A stretch of 7,605 nucleotides of DNA from Bacteroidetes bacterium UBA7688. Its GTDB lineage: Bacteria > Bacteroidota > Bacteroidia > Chitinophagales > Chitinophagaceae. Both the position numbers and the translations under genes were made by a program. The first letter of the stretch is position 1; each line of letters begins with the position of its first letter. The stretch covers positions 1-7,605 of the forward strand of contig DLGS01000004.1 of assembly GCA_002482815.1 (NCBI GenBank), written 5' to 3'. The notes beneath the pieces are model-generated. The model was given only the letters and a program-made list of their open reading frames with translations, made no database searches and was not told where the DNA came from. This document shows positions 1 to 6,315 of this stretch, in pieces.

Positions 1-1662
1 ATCAGTGTGCTTTCTATTTTAATTCTTGTTCTTTGGGATAAAACCCCGATGAAGAAAATTAAGTTTTTCCCATCATCGCTCTTCGTTGTTATTTTAGGTA
101 TTGTTCTAAGCATTGTTTTTAAAAATTATGTTCCGTTTTTAGCGATTGAACCTGAGCATTTGGTGAATATTCCCAAATTTGACACGGAGAATTTATCAGG
201 TTATATCCACATTCCTTCCGCTGCAAATTTTGGTAATTATCAGTTGTGGGTTGTCGCTTTTACCATTGCGATGGTTGCTTCGCTTGAAACATTACTAAAT
301 CTGGAAGCCATTGATAAATTGGATCCACACAAGCGCGAATCAAACCCAAACCGCGAACTGGATGCCCAGGGTGTGGGTAATATTTGCTCCGGTTTTTTAG
401 GTGGTATTCCAATAACTTCCGTTGTGGTGCGTAGTTCTGTGAATATTCAATCCGGTAATAAAACCAAACTGTCTGCCATTTTGCATGGGATTTTTATGCT
501 GCTCAGTGTTCTTGCTTTGGGGTCAATCTTAAACCTAATCCCTTTGGCTTCTCTGGCTGCTGTCCTTTTGACTACCGGATATAAACTGGCTAAAGTTTCC
601 TTATTTAAAGAAATGTACCGGAAAGGCTGGGACCAGTTCATCCCGTTTGTTGTCACCATTCTGGCAATCATTTTTACCGATTTGCTCATCGGCGTTTTGG
701 TCGGTCTGGCTGTCAGTATTTTATTTCTCCTGGTGAGCAATTTCAAAAGCCCGTTTGTGAAAGAAGAAAATAAATTACACATCGGAAATGTAGTGAAACT
801 CGTACTGCAGAATCAGGTATCTTTTTTCAATAAATCAGCCATCAAAAAATCACTTTGGGCTTTACCGGAAGATTCGAAAGTGGTAATTGACGCTACATAT
901 TCAAAGTATATTGACCAGGACGTTTTGGAGATAATTGAAGATTTCAGGACCGCTGTTGCTCCGGATAAAAACATTCAATTAAATGTTCTTGGTTTGAAAG
1001 AAGATTATGATATCCAGGATCAGATTCAATTTATCAATGTTCTGGATAAGGAGACGCAACAAAAGCTTACACCTTCTGAAGTTTTAGATTTATTGAAAGC
1101 AGGAAATGAACGATTCATTACCGGAAAATCAACCGATAAATATTTTCAGCATCAGGTGGATGCGACACAAATAGAACAAAATCCAATGGCGGTTATCATT
1201 AACTGTATTGATTCCCGCACATCGCCCGAAATTATTTTTGATGCCGGTCTGGGTGATATTCTTACCATCAGGATTGCCGGAAATATTATTACTCCTGAGA
1301 TTATCGGCAGTATTAAAATTGCAGTATTAAAATTGGGCGCGAAATTGATTGTTGTAAAAGGTCATTCAGGTTGTGGGGCTGTCAGCCTTGCTTTCAAGGA
1401 TGTTAATGATGAAAAAATGAGTTCTGTTACCAACAAGATTCAGAAGGCAATTGTAGAATGTGGTTATAAAATCAATGATCCGGAACCGGTTTCCGGAACC
1501 AAAATGGAAGAAGTAATCAGGAAAAATGTGGAGAATTCCCTGAAGGAAATCTTAGCCGAAAGTCCTTTATTGTCAGAAATGATCCGGAAAAAGGAAGTTG
1601 GGATCGTAGGAGCCTACCATGATCTTTCAACCAGCAGGGTTTATTTTGATGAAATGCTTTAA
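1..1662 (+). CDS. SulP family anion transporter-STAS-beta-carbonic anhydrase fusion (5' end missing)
   Basis: Frame 1 is open from the first base, so the gene begins before the window; the GTG at 7 is only the first start-like codon. Numbering from that GTG, residues about 20-245 are the C-terminal half of a SulP/SLC26 membrane domain. It has hydrophobic segments near 22-44, 80-98, 158-190 and 212-243, and the family signature HNPNREL-like 'SNPNREL' followed by 'GGIPIT'. Residues about 262-330 resemble a short STAS domain. Residues about 355-551 are a beta-carbonic anhydrase with all key residues visible: C400, D402 and R404 in CIDSR, then H453 and C456 in GHSGCGA. These are the Cys-His-Cys zinc ligands and the Asp-Arg pair. 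From the family, the likely role is bicarbonate (or another anion) uptake at the inner membrane coupled to CO2/HCO3- interconversion. Such fusions are known in bacteria (for example Mycobacterium Rv3273). The transported anion is not certain. Confidence 0.93.
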   Translation: MSVLSILILVLWDKTPMKKIKFFPSSLFVVILGIVLSIVFKNYVPFLAIEPEHLVNIPKFDTENLSGYIHIPSAANFGNYQLWVVAFTIAMVASLETLLNLEAIDKLDPHKRESNPNRELDAQGVGNICSGFLGGIPITSVVVRSSVNIQSGNKTKLSAILHGIFMLLSVLALGSILNLIPLASLAAVLLTTGYKLAKVSLFKEMYRKGWDQFIPFVVTILAIIFTDLLIGVLVGLAVSILFLLVSNFKSPFVKEENKLHIGNVVKLVLQNQVSFFNKSAIKKSLWALPEDSKVVIDATYSKYIDQDVLEIIEDFRTAVAPDKNIQLNVLGLKEDYDIQDQIQFINVLDKETQQKLTPSEVLDLLKAGNERFITGKSTDKYFQHQVDATQIEQNPMAVIINCIDSRTSPEIIFDAGLGDILTIRIAGNIITPEIIGSIKIAVLKLGAKLIVVKGHSGCGAVSLAFKDVNDEKMSSVTNKIQKAIVECGYKINDPEPVSGTKMEEVIRKNVENSLKEILAESPLLSEMIRKKEVGIVGAYHDLSTSRVYFDEML

Positions 1663-1668
1663 AATAAT

Positions 1669-1701
1669 AAAATGGAGACCATTATGGTCTCCATTTTTTT
1701 A
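1669..1701. terminator. Bidirectional intrinsic terminator between convergent genes
   Basis: The arm AAAATGGAGACC (1669-1680) pairs perfectly with GGTCTCCATTTT (1686-1697) around a 5-nt loop. This gives a 12-bp stem followed by a T run to 1700 on the + strand. On the - strand the hairpin is followed by a T-rich stretch (complement of 1661-1672). It starts 7 nt after the stop of the + strand transporter gene and lies 19 nt beyond the stop of the - strand CBS gene, so it can serve both. Confidence 0.88.
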
Positions 1702-1719
1702 TGACATTAGAATTTAGTT

Positions 1720-2166
1720 TTAGTACTGTTCCAGCATATATTTTATAACGTCGGTGGTAGTGACAATTCCTACCAGATCCTTACCTGACACGACCGGCAG
1801 CGCATGGAAGTTTTCTTTCGCAAATATTTCGGCCACATCTTTGATGGATGTATCTTCTTCAATAACATTCGGTTTGCTGGTCATTACCTGTGGGATCGTC
1901 AGCATTTCCAATACCGCATCATCAGCACCTTCCTGGTTCTCGAATAATGTACCAAAAGTGAGACGGTTAATATCTGTACTGCTGATAATACCTGTGATTG
2001 AACTTCCTTTTGTTACAGGAATGTGCCTGAATTTATTGATACGTAAAATACCTACCACATCTTTCAGCAGAGCATCTTCACTAACACTGAATACATTTTT
2101 GGTCATGATGTGACTGACTGGTTCTCTTTTTTTCATAATCTGATGTTTTAATACAGTAAAGGTCAT
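1720..2166 (-). CDS. CBS-domain-pair protein
   Basis: A 148-residue soluble protein made almost entirely of two CBS motifs (Bateman module), at about residues 17-70 and 91-146. Both repeats show the typical pattern of an IM/VM opening, 'RHIPV' or 'HALPV' strand cores, and 'GIISSTDI' or 'GIVTTTDV' endings. CBS pairs usually bind adenine nucleotides or SAM and act as energy or ligand sensors; the ligand and partner here cannot be read from sequence. The start at 2166 is favoured because GGAG (complement of 2173-2176) lies 6 nt upstream, a good Shine-Dalgarno sequence for this window. An ATG at 2136 (MKKREP) would also leave both domains intact. It is convergent with the transporter gene and seems to be monocistronic. 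Confidence 0.92.
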   Translation of the reverse strand: MTFTVLKHQIMKKREPVSHIMTKNVFSVSEDALLKDVVGILRINKFRHIPVTKGSSITGIISSTDINRLTFGTLFENQEGADDAVLEMLTIPQVMTSKPNVIEEDTSIKDVAEIFAKENFHALPVVSGKDLVGIVTTTDVIKYMLEQY

Positions 2167-2172
2167 TGTTTA

Positions 2173-2176
2173 CTCC
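2173..2176 (-). promoter_or_regulatory. Shine-Dalgarno site of the CBS gene
   Basis: GGAG on the - strand, 6 nt before the ATG at 2166. It is notable because most other starts in the window have A-rich leaders without such a match. It is the main reason to prefer the 2166 start over 2136. Confidence 0.5.
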
Positions 2177-2253
2177 ATTACAGATTATGAGCAAAATCAC
2201 TATAAGTTATGATTTATTATTGAATTGTGGATAAACCCGGCCAGTACATTTTC

Positions 2254-2790
2254 CTATCGGCTTTCCAGAATGCCCTTCAGGTTTTTGAGGTTCTTTTTCT
2301 GTGTTTCCTCAATCATTTTTTTACCGATGAAATAAGACATAAGATTCAAAGGGAATTTTGCTTTTTCATAAAATTCCGCAGTTATTTCAGTTTGTGTTTC
2401 GGCGCTTGCTTTAAAAATATAAGCAGCCTTTGCTTGTCCTTCAAATGGTCGTTTAAAACGAAGATCCACATCCATTCTGTCGCCGGTAAGAGAAGTGATT
2501 TCCTGTTCTCCTTCTCCGACATTGTCTTCCTTGCTGTTCCATTTTTGAATCGCTCCGACTGTACCATCTGTTCCAACGATTTCAGGATGCAAATTCGGGT
2601 CAGCTTTAACCCATTCGCTGTATTGCTCCTGGTTGCGTAAAACAGACACATAATTCACTACATCCTGTTTGGGCTTATTGATGGTTTCCGTTACACTTAC
2701 GGTATATTCTTTTGGAGTAAATAATGCTACTATCAGCATTAATGCCACAATACCGGCGATTGTGAGCAGGAGTCCTTTCAGAATTTTCAT
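2254..2790 (-). CDS. SRPBCC-family protein with N-terminal membrane anchor
   Basis: A 178-residue protein. Residues 4-24 form one hydrophobic helix (start MKILKGLLLTIAG), which is an uncleaved anchor or signal helix. Residues about 30-178 look like a START/Bet v1-like (SRPBCC, polyketide cyclase-type) domain. The signs are a 'TINKPKQDVVNYV' opening, the 'QYSEWVKADPN' region and 'GAIQKWNS', ending in a long amphipathic C-terminal helix. SRPBCC folds bind hydrophobic ligands in a deep cavity; no ligand or enzyme activity can be assigned. It is the last gene of the five-gene operon, 14 nt after the stop of the preceding VOC gene, and it ends in TAG. No convincing terminator was seen after it. 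Confidence 0.88.
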   Translation of the reverse strand: MKILKGLLLTIAGIVALMLIVALFTPKEYTVSVTETINKPKQDVVNYVSVLRNQEQYSEWVKADPNLHPEIVGTDGTVGAIQKWNSKEDNVGEGEQEITSLTGDRMDVDLRFKRPFEGQAKAAYIFKASAETQTEITAEFYEKAKFPLNLMSYFIGKKMIEETQKKNLKNLKGILESR

Positions 2791-2804
2791 TTTTCTTTTA
2801 TTTT

Positions 2805-3230
2805 TTAAGCGTTAGTTAATGTTGCTAGGTCAAGTTTTTTCATTTTCATTAGCGCCTGCATTACTCTTTGCCCCTTTTCCGGATCACTCATTAATTTGCC
2901 CAATACTGCCGGAACAATTTGCCATGAAAAGCCATATTTATCTTTCAGCCAGCCACACATACTTTCCTGTCCGCCATCAGCTGTAAGGCTAGTCCAGTAA
3001 TGGTCAATTTCTTCCTGGTTGGCACATTCTACTACATACGAAACAGCTTCGTTGAATGTAAACATTGGTCCGCCGTTCAGGCCCATAAATTTCTGTCCGT
3101 TTAATTCGAACATTACCACCATTGGGTTTTCTGACAGAATTTTCGAATCTTTAAATACACTGCAATAAAATGTTGCTGCTTCTTTTGCTTTGCCATCAAA
3201 CCACAGGCAGGGATACATTGGGTTGGTCAT
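2805..3230 (-). CDS. PhnB-like VOC-superfamily protein (3-demethylubiquinone methyltransferase-like domain)
   Basis: A 141-residue protein counted from the ATG at 3230. The open frame can be extended to a TTG at 3251, but that would overlap the preceding gene, and the family homology begins at the ATG (MTNPMYPCLWF). Visible features are the VOC opening 'FDGKAKEAATFY', the 'MGLNGG' strand, a central 'DHYW' and the closing 'DKYGFSWQIVP'. This closing segment, together with the C-terminal helix of 'KGQRVMQAL' type, is characteristic of the PF06983-like group. Despite the domain name, such stand-alone proteins are not known methyltransferases, and their substrate is unknown. It starts 4 nt after the stop of the double-SRPBCC gene, so the two are probably translationally coupled. 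Confidence 0.9.
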   Translation of the reverse strand: MTNPMYPCLWFDGKAKEAATFYCSVFKDSKILSENPMVVMFELNGQKFMGLNGGPMFTFNEAVSYVVECANQEEIDHYWTSLTADGGQESMCGWLKDKYGFSWQIVPAVLGKLMSDPEKGQRVMQALMKMKKLDLATLTNA

Positions 3231-3234
3231 TTTT

Positions 3235-4086
3235 TTAGTTTTTAGATTCAACGAATTGTTTGAAATTATTCATAATGGCCTGCCAGCCTCCTCTTTGAAG
3301 TTCAAGCGTATTCTGACTTTCCGGTTGAAATGATTCTGTGATGCTCACTTTACCATTTTCATTTTTGAAAGAAATACTCACCTTTCTGCCATCACCAAGT
3401 GTATATTCTATCAGTTCATTGGGTATGATTTTTGTATAATTCCCCCAAAAATCGAAAGACATACTGCCATCTTTTGCAGCCATTGTGGAAGAAAACTTTC
3501 CGCCTTCGCGTAAATCGTTCTCCGCATTTGTGGTATGCCAATCCGGTGATGCTGTATTCCATTTCATAATGGATTCAGGGTCTGTCCAGACCTGCCAAAC
3601 TTTATCAACAGAAGCATCAACTGTTGTAGAAACAATAACCATCAAATTTTCCGCAGATTCTTTCACTATTGCCAGTCCTTTAGGGAAAGCTTCCGCAAAC
3701 ATGGCAATCATTCTTTCATCTTCCACTACATTGAGCGTAACTTTTAGTGTTGTTACACCGTTGTTTTCGCTGAGGGTATAATTTTCTTCTGCATTGGTCC
3801 AGCTCTGTGAAGCTTCGTCTAATGGCTGCTCTTCAAAGTTTTTGATTTCACCAATGTGGGTGAAGAACATTTTTTCATAGGGCTGGTTTTTCGTGATGTT
3901 GCTATACATTCCGTTTCCCTGCGGGTCCAGGAAATGTATACGGCCGCCTTCTTTCCAGTCTGTTTTATAATGGCTTCCTTCGTGGAAAGCTGTTGTCCAT
4001 TTACGATAGTGAGCATCGTCCCACAGTGCAAACCAAACTTTGTCTGCACCCGCATTTATTTCTTTTGAAAATTGTAAATTATTCAT
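3235..4086 (-). CDS. Tandem SRPBCC (AHSA1-like) two-domain protein
   Basis: A 283-residue protein counted from the ATG at 4086 (MNNLQFSKEI). A TTG at 4110 is in frame but overlaps the previous gene and adds no homology. It holds two SRPBCC/AHSA1-like domains in one chain, about residues 1-145 and 149-283. The two halves show the same landmarks in order: 'DKVWFALWD' and 'DKVWQVWTD', then 'RKWTTAF' and 'MKWNTAS', then 'WKEGGRI' and 'LREGGKF', then an 'IG' or 'LG' strand. The second half ends with 'GGWQAIMNNFKQFVE', the usual C-terminal helix of single-domain relatives. The protein is therefore a duplication or fusion product. It probably binds a small hydrophobic ligand; the function is unknown. 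It follows the upstream VOC gene by 11 nt and precedes the next by 4 nt. Confidence 0.9.
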   Translation of the reverse strand: MNNLQFSKEINAGADKVWFALWDDAHYRKWTTAFHEGSHYKTDWKEGGRIHFLDPQGNGMYSNITKNQPYEKMFFTHIGEIKNFEEQPLDEASQSWTNAEENYTLSENNGVTTLKVTLNVVEDERMIAMFAEAFPKGLAIVKESAENLMVIVSTTVDASVDKVWQVWTDPESIMKWNTASPDWHTTNAENDLREGGKFSSTMAAKDGSMSFDFWGNYTKIIPNELIEYTLGDGRKVSISFKNENGKVSITESFQPESQNTLELQRGGWQAIMNNFKQFVESKN

Positions 4087-4097
4087 TGTTGTATATT

Positions 4098-4532
4098 TTA
4101 GAGTGTACAATTAAACATCCATTGAACGCCAAACTTGTCTGTGCAGCTTCCATACAAAGCGCCCCAGAACATAGGCTGTAAATTCATCGTTACTTTTCCT
4201 CCTTCCGATAATCCATCAAACAGCTTTTGTGTTTCTTCTTTGCTGTCCGGCTCAAGATTGATGTATATGTTATTGCCAAAATTCATTTTGAATCCCATCG
4301 ACTCCGGCGCATCAGTGCCCATAATTACATGGCCGCCAATTGTTTCCAGCGAAATATGCATAATCAGGTCTTTGTCTTCTTCTGCTAGTGGCGGCATGCC
4401 TTCCTGTGGTGGCACGTCACCCAGACGGGCAATTCCCATCCCAAGAAATTCACCGCCAAAGACGGATTTATAGAAATTAAACGCTTCTTCTGTATTGCGG
4501 GAGAAGTTCAGGTAAGTGCTTACTTTGGCCAT
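4098..4532 (-). CDS. PhnB-like VOC-superfamily protein
   Basis: A 144-residue protein with a classic glyoxalase/bleomycin-resistance-type (VOC) pattern. It opens with 'YLNFSRNTEEAFNFY', followed by 'SVFGGEF', a central 'MHISL...GHVIMGTD' and a closing 'DKFGVQWMFN'. Such proteins form dimers of paired beta-alpha-beta modules and may bind metal and a small molecule. The exact reaction is unknown, and PhnB itself has no settled role. The start is an ATG, and homology begins within a few residues of it. It is the second gene of the - strand operon, 36 nt after the GyrI-like gene. It shares the operon with a second, only distantly similar VOC protein. Confidence 0.92.
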   Translation of the reverse strand: MAKVSTYLNFSRNTEEAFNFYKSVFGGEFLGMGIARLGDVPPQEGMPPLAEEDKDLIMHISLETIGGHVIMGTDAPESMGFKMNFGNNIYINLEPDSKEETQKLFDGLSEGGKVTMNLQPMFWGALYGSCTDKFGVQWMFNCTL

Positions 4533-4568
4533 AATTGTTTTGTTTTAAATATTTGGTTATAAATGTGA

Positions 4569-4979
4569 TTAAGATTTTAAGCGTACCATACAGTGCACAT
4601 CTTCATCATTGACGTACCATTCAATACAATATCCCTCCGGGTCAATATCAGGTAGGGCTATGAGTTCCTGAAATGCCATGCCAATAGCAGGAATATCTTT
4701 CATGTAATGATGCACAACAATACATTGATAATTCCCCTTCTGAATAATAATTTCTTCGAGGCCATGGGAGGAAAGTTCGCCAGCTTTCAGTTCTTCGGCC
4801 GCGGCTTTATATAGTATGATGCCTTTTTTATTGGGTCTTGAAAGACCGAAATATTTTCTTGCTGGGCTGAACTCAATTAATGAATGCAATTTTTCGTGAG
4901 CACTCTTTACACCTTCCGGAAATGAACTTGCCGTTTCGCAAAAAACCTTGATGTCTTCGTTTAAAGTTAATTGTTCCAT
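4569..4979 (-). CDS. GyrI-like / effector-binding-fold protein
   Basis: A 136-residue protein with no membrane segment. Residues such as 'FPEGVKSAHEKLHSLI', 'KYFGLSRP', 'YKAAAEELKAGE' and the C-terminal 'DPEGYCIEWYVND' match a recurrent Bacteroidota family. It resembles the GyrI-like small-molecule-binding (SHS2) fold found at the C-termini of some MerR/AraC regulators, but no DNA-binding domain is present. I recognise the family pattern but cannot assign a ligand. It is the first gene of the five-gene operon. Its ATG sits only 5 nt from the edge of a heptamer repeat array, so the array must form its untranslated leader or contain its promoter. Confidence 0.82.
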   Translation of the reverse strand: MEQLTLNEDIKVFCETASSFPEGVKSAHEKLHSLIEFSPARKYFGLSRPNKKGIILYKAAAEELKAGELSSHGLEEIIIQKGNYQCIVVHHYMKDIPAIGMAFQELIALPDIDPEGYCIEWYVNDEDVHCMVRLKS

Positions 4980-4984
4980 TGTTT

Positions 4985-5131
4985 AGTAGTCAGGGGTCAG
5001 TAATCAGGGGTCAGTAATCAGTAGTCAGGGATCAGTAGTCAGTAGTCAGGGATCAGTAGTCATGAGTCAGGGGCCAGTAATTAGTATTCAGTATTAAGTA
5101 GTCAGTTATCAGTAGTCGGTATTCTGTATTT
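4985..5131 (+). repeat. Heptamer tandem array A (AGTAGTC/AGGGRTC type)
   Basis: About 21 consecutive 7-bp units with no break in phase, most fitting AG(T/G)(A/G)(A/G)TC. The commonest unit is AGTAGTC; others are AGGGGTC, AGGGATC and AGTAATC. The 3' units (from about 5076) are more degenerate. It begins 5 nt upstream of the start codon of the - strand GyrI-like gene. The strict 7-bp phase with tolerated substitutions inside the unit suggests growth by slippage or conversion followed by drift. Confidence 0.92.
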
Positions 5132-5170
5132 GCTGTTTAAGGTGCATCCGATTTTATTTCCGGACTTTAT

Positions 5171-5247
5171 AATCTTACCTCTTGAATCTTACCTCTTGAA
5201 TCTAATATCTTGAATCTAAATTCTTCCCTCTAAAATCTTTCTATTGC
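5171..5247 (-). repeat. Heptamer tandem array B (AAGATTC type, opposite orientation)
   Basis: Ten in-phase 7-bp units plus a degenerate eleventh. On the + strand they read AATCTTA, CCTCTTG and variants, with TCT fixed at unit positions 3-5. On the - strand they read as AAGATTC / AAGAGGT alternating, so a 14-bp period is also visible. It is purine-rich on the - strand, whereas array A is purine-richer on the + strand. The two arrays thus face each other across a 39-nt spacer. Confidence 0.85.
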
Positions 5248-5254
5248 AAACCTA
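5247..5254 (-). promoter_or_regulatory. Candidate Bacteroidota -7 element for the five-gene operon
   Basis: On the - strand this reads TAGGTTTG, an exact match to the Bacteroidota -7 consensus TAnnTTTG. No TTG was found at the expected 19-21 nt upstream, so only half of the promoter is supported. Transcription from it would give a leader of about 260 nt containing both heptamer arrays. Confidence 0.3.
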
Positions 5255-5276
5255 CGGACGATATGTAAATTAAATG

Positions 5277-5335
5277 TTGTGCAAAAACGACATTTCAAGT
5301 GGTGATTTACGACATAGTTTTTCGATATTTGTGCA
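5277..5335 (+). promoter_or_regulatory. Paired direct repeats upstream of AraC-type gene (possible operator)
   Basis: TTGTGCA occurs at 5277-5283 and 5329-5335. ACGACAT occurs at 5287-5293 and 5309-5315, the latter pair offset by 22 bp, about two helical turns. AraC-family proteins often bind direct repeats about 21 bp apart, so autoregulation by the gene starting at 5338 is plausible. The motifs are short, and chance cannot be excluded. Confidence 0.3.
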
Positions 5336-5337
5336 CA

Positions 5338-6315
5338 ATGAAACACATCTCAATTCTAATTCCGACCGGACACAGCAGTCTCCCGAATATTGATGGCTCT
5401 CATCAGATATTGTCTGAAGTCAATGGTTTTTTGAAACGGTTTGGTCAGGCTCCGCTGTTTACTATTCAATTGGTAGGCTTGTCTAAGGAAGTAATACAGC
5501 GTAACGGTTTGTATACCATTCAGCCTGATTGTGTCATAGAGGACGTAAAGAAAACCGACCTTATTATTATACCGGCAATGCATGGTGATCTGGAAGAAGC
5601 AATCCGAATGAATGCGGCATTTATACCCTGGATTCTGGAGCAAAGAAAAAATGGTGCGGAAATTGCCAGCCTTTGTATCGGCGCTTTTTTCCTGGCGGCT
5701 ACAGGTTTGCTGGATGGTAAGCAATGTGCTACTCATTGGGTAATGGCCAACCAGTTTCGTCAACTGTATCCAAAAGTTAATCTGGTAGATGATAAAATAA
5801 TGACGGACGATGATGGTATCTACACCAGTGGCGGAGCTTATTCATTTTTAAACCTGCTGGTTTATCTGATCGAAAAATATGTCGGCAGAGAATTGGCTAT
5901 CATGATTTCCAAAGCATTTATGATTGATATTGACAAGAGCAGCCAGTCGCCTTTTATTATGTTTAATGGTCAGAAAGAGCATGAGGATGTTGAGGTGAAG
6001 AAGGCCCAGGAATATATTGAGCAGCACGTGGAAGCAAAAATATCGGTAGATCAGCTAGCAGATATGTTTGCCATCGGGCGGAGAAGTTTTGAAAGACGTT
6101 TTAAGAAAGCCACTTCAAATACAGTAGGCGAATACCTGCAACGGGTAAAAGTGGAAGCAGCAAAAAAGCAGCTGGAAATGGCAAGAAAAAATGTAAGCGA
6201 GGTCATGTACGAAGTAGGGTATAACGACACAAAAGCATTCCGTGATGTGTTTCGTAAAATCACCGGATTGTCGCCGATAGAGTACCGCAATAAGTACAAC
6301 AGGGTGGCAAGCTGA
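5338..6315 (+). CDS. GlxA-type transcriptional regulator (DJ-1/PfpI domain + AraC HTH)
   Basis: A 325-residue protein counted from the ATG at 5338 (MKHISILIP). The frame extends to a GTG at 5299, but those codons lack family character. Residues about 1-195 form a DJ-1/PfpI (class I glutamine amidotransferase-like) sensor domain. Its nucleophile-elbow-like segment is 'SLCIGAFFLAATGLLDG', with Cys at 113, followed by 'ATHW'. Residues about 220-320 are the AraC/XylS DNA-binding domain with two helix-turn-helix units (about 235-257 and 284-308), ending 'GYNDTKAFRDVF...GLSPIEYRN'. The effector is unknown. In this architecture the DJ-1 part is thought to sense a ligand rather than act as an enzyme. 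It is transcribed divergently from the VOC/SRPBCC operon, which makes that operon a candidate target. Its TGA stop directly abuts the convergent AlkB-like gene. Confidence 0.93.
   Translation: MKHISILIPTGHSSLPNIDGSHQILSEVNGFLKRFGQAPLFTIQLVGLSKEVIQRNGLYTIQPDCVIEDVKKTDLIIIPAMHGDLEEAIRMNAAFIPWILEQRKNGAEIASLCIGAFFLAATGLLDGKQCATHWVMANQFRQLYPKVNLVDDKIMTDDDGIYTSGGAYSFLNLLVYLIEKYVGRELAIMISKAFMIDIDKSSQSPFIMFNGQKEHEDVEVKKAQEYIEQHVEAKISVDQLADMFAIGRRSFERRFKKATSNTVGEYLQRVKVEAAKKQLEMARKNVSEVMYEVGYNDTKAFRDVFRKITGLSPIEYRNKYNRVAS

Larger units (their letters stand above)
4980..5337. other. Divergent intergenic region between operon and AraC-type regulator
   Basis: A gene-free stretch of 358 nt. It holds array A (4985-5131), an unremarkable spacer (5132-5170), array B (5171-5247), a -7-like promoter element for the - strand (5247-5254) and two pairs of short direct repeats just before the regulator start (5277-5335). 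No tRNA or small ORF was found. If the operon is transcribed from here, both arrays fall in its untranslated leader. Confidence 0.6.

Noticed and set aside
2195..2225. Terminator after the - strand operon
   Set aside because: The best hairpin (AAATCAT with GTGATTT) is 7 bp with a wobble, a single G-C pair and an 8-nt loop; too weak to call.
2227..2640. + strand 137-aa ORF opposite the SRPBCC gene, and similar opposite-strand ORFs at 447-782, 1754-2113, 3485-3781, 4135-4473, 5356-5763 and 6679-6882
   Set aside because: They lie wholly or almost wholly antisense to well-supported genes, have no recognisable domain and show atypical composition for this genome.
3231..3251. Longer TTG-started versions of the VOC gene (3251) and the double-SRPBCC gene (4110)
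   Set aside because: Both would overlap the preceding gene and begin with residues foreign to the families; good ATG starts lie at 3230 and 4086.
4985..5131. CRISPR array
   Set aside because: Units are 7 bp with no spacers and no unique sequence between them, and no cas gene is in the window.
5299..5337. GTG start of the AraC-type regulator at 5299
   Set aside because: The extra 13 residues lack family character; the ATG at 5338 opens the standard 'KHISILIP' strand.
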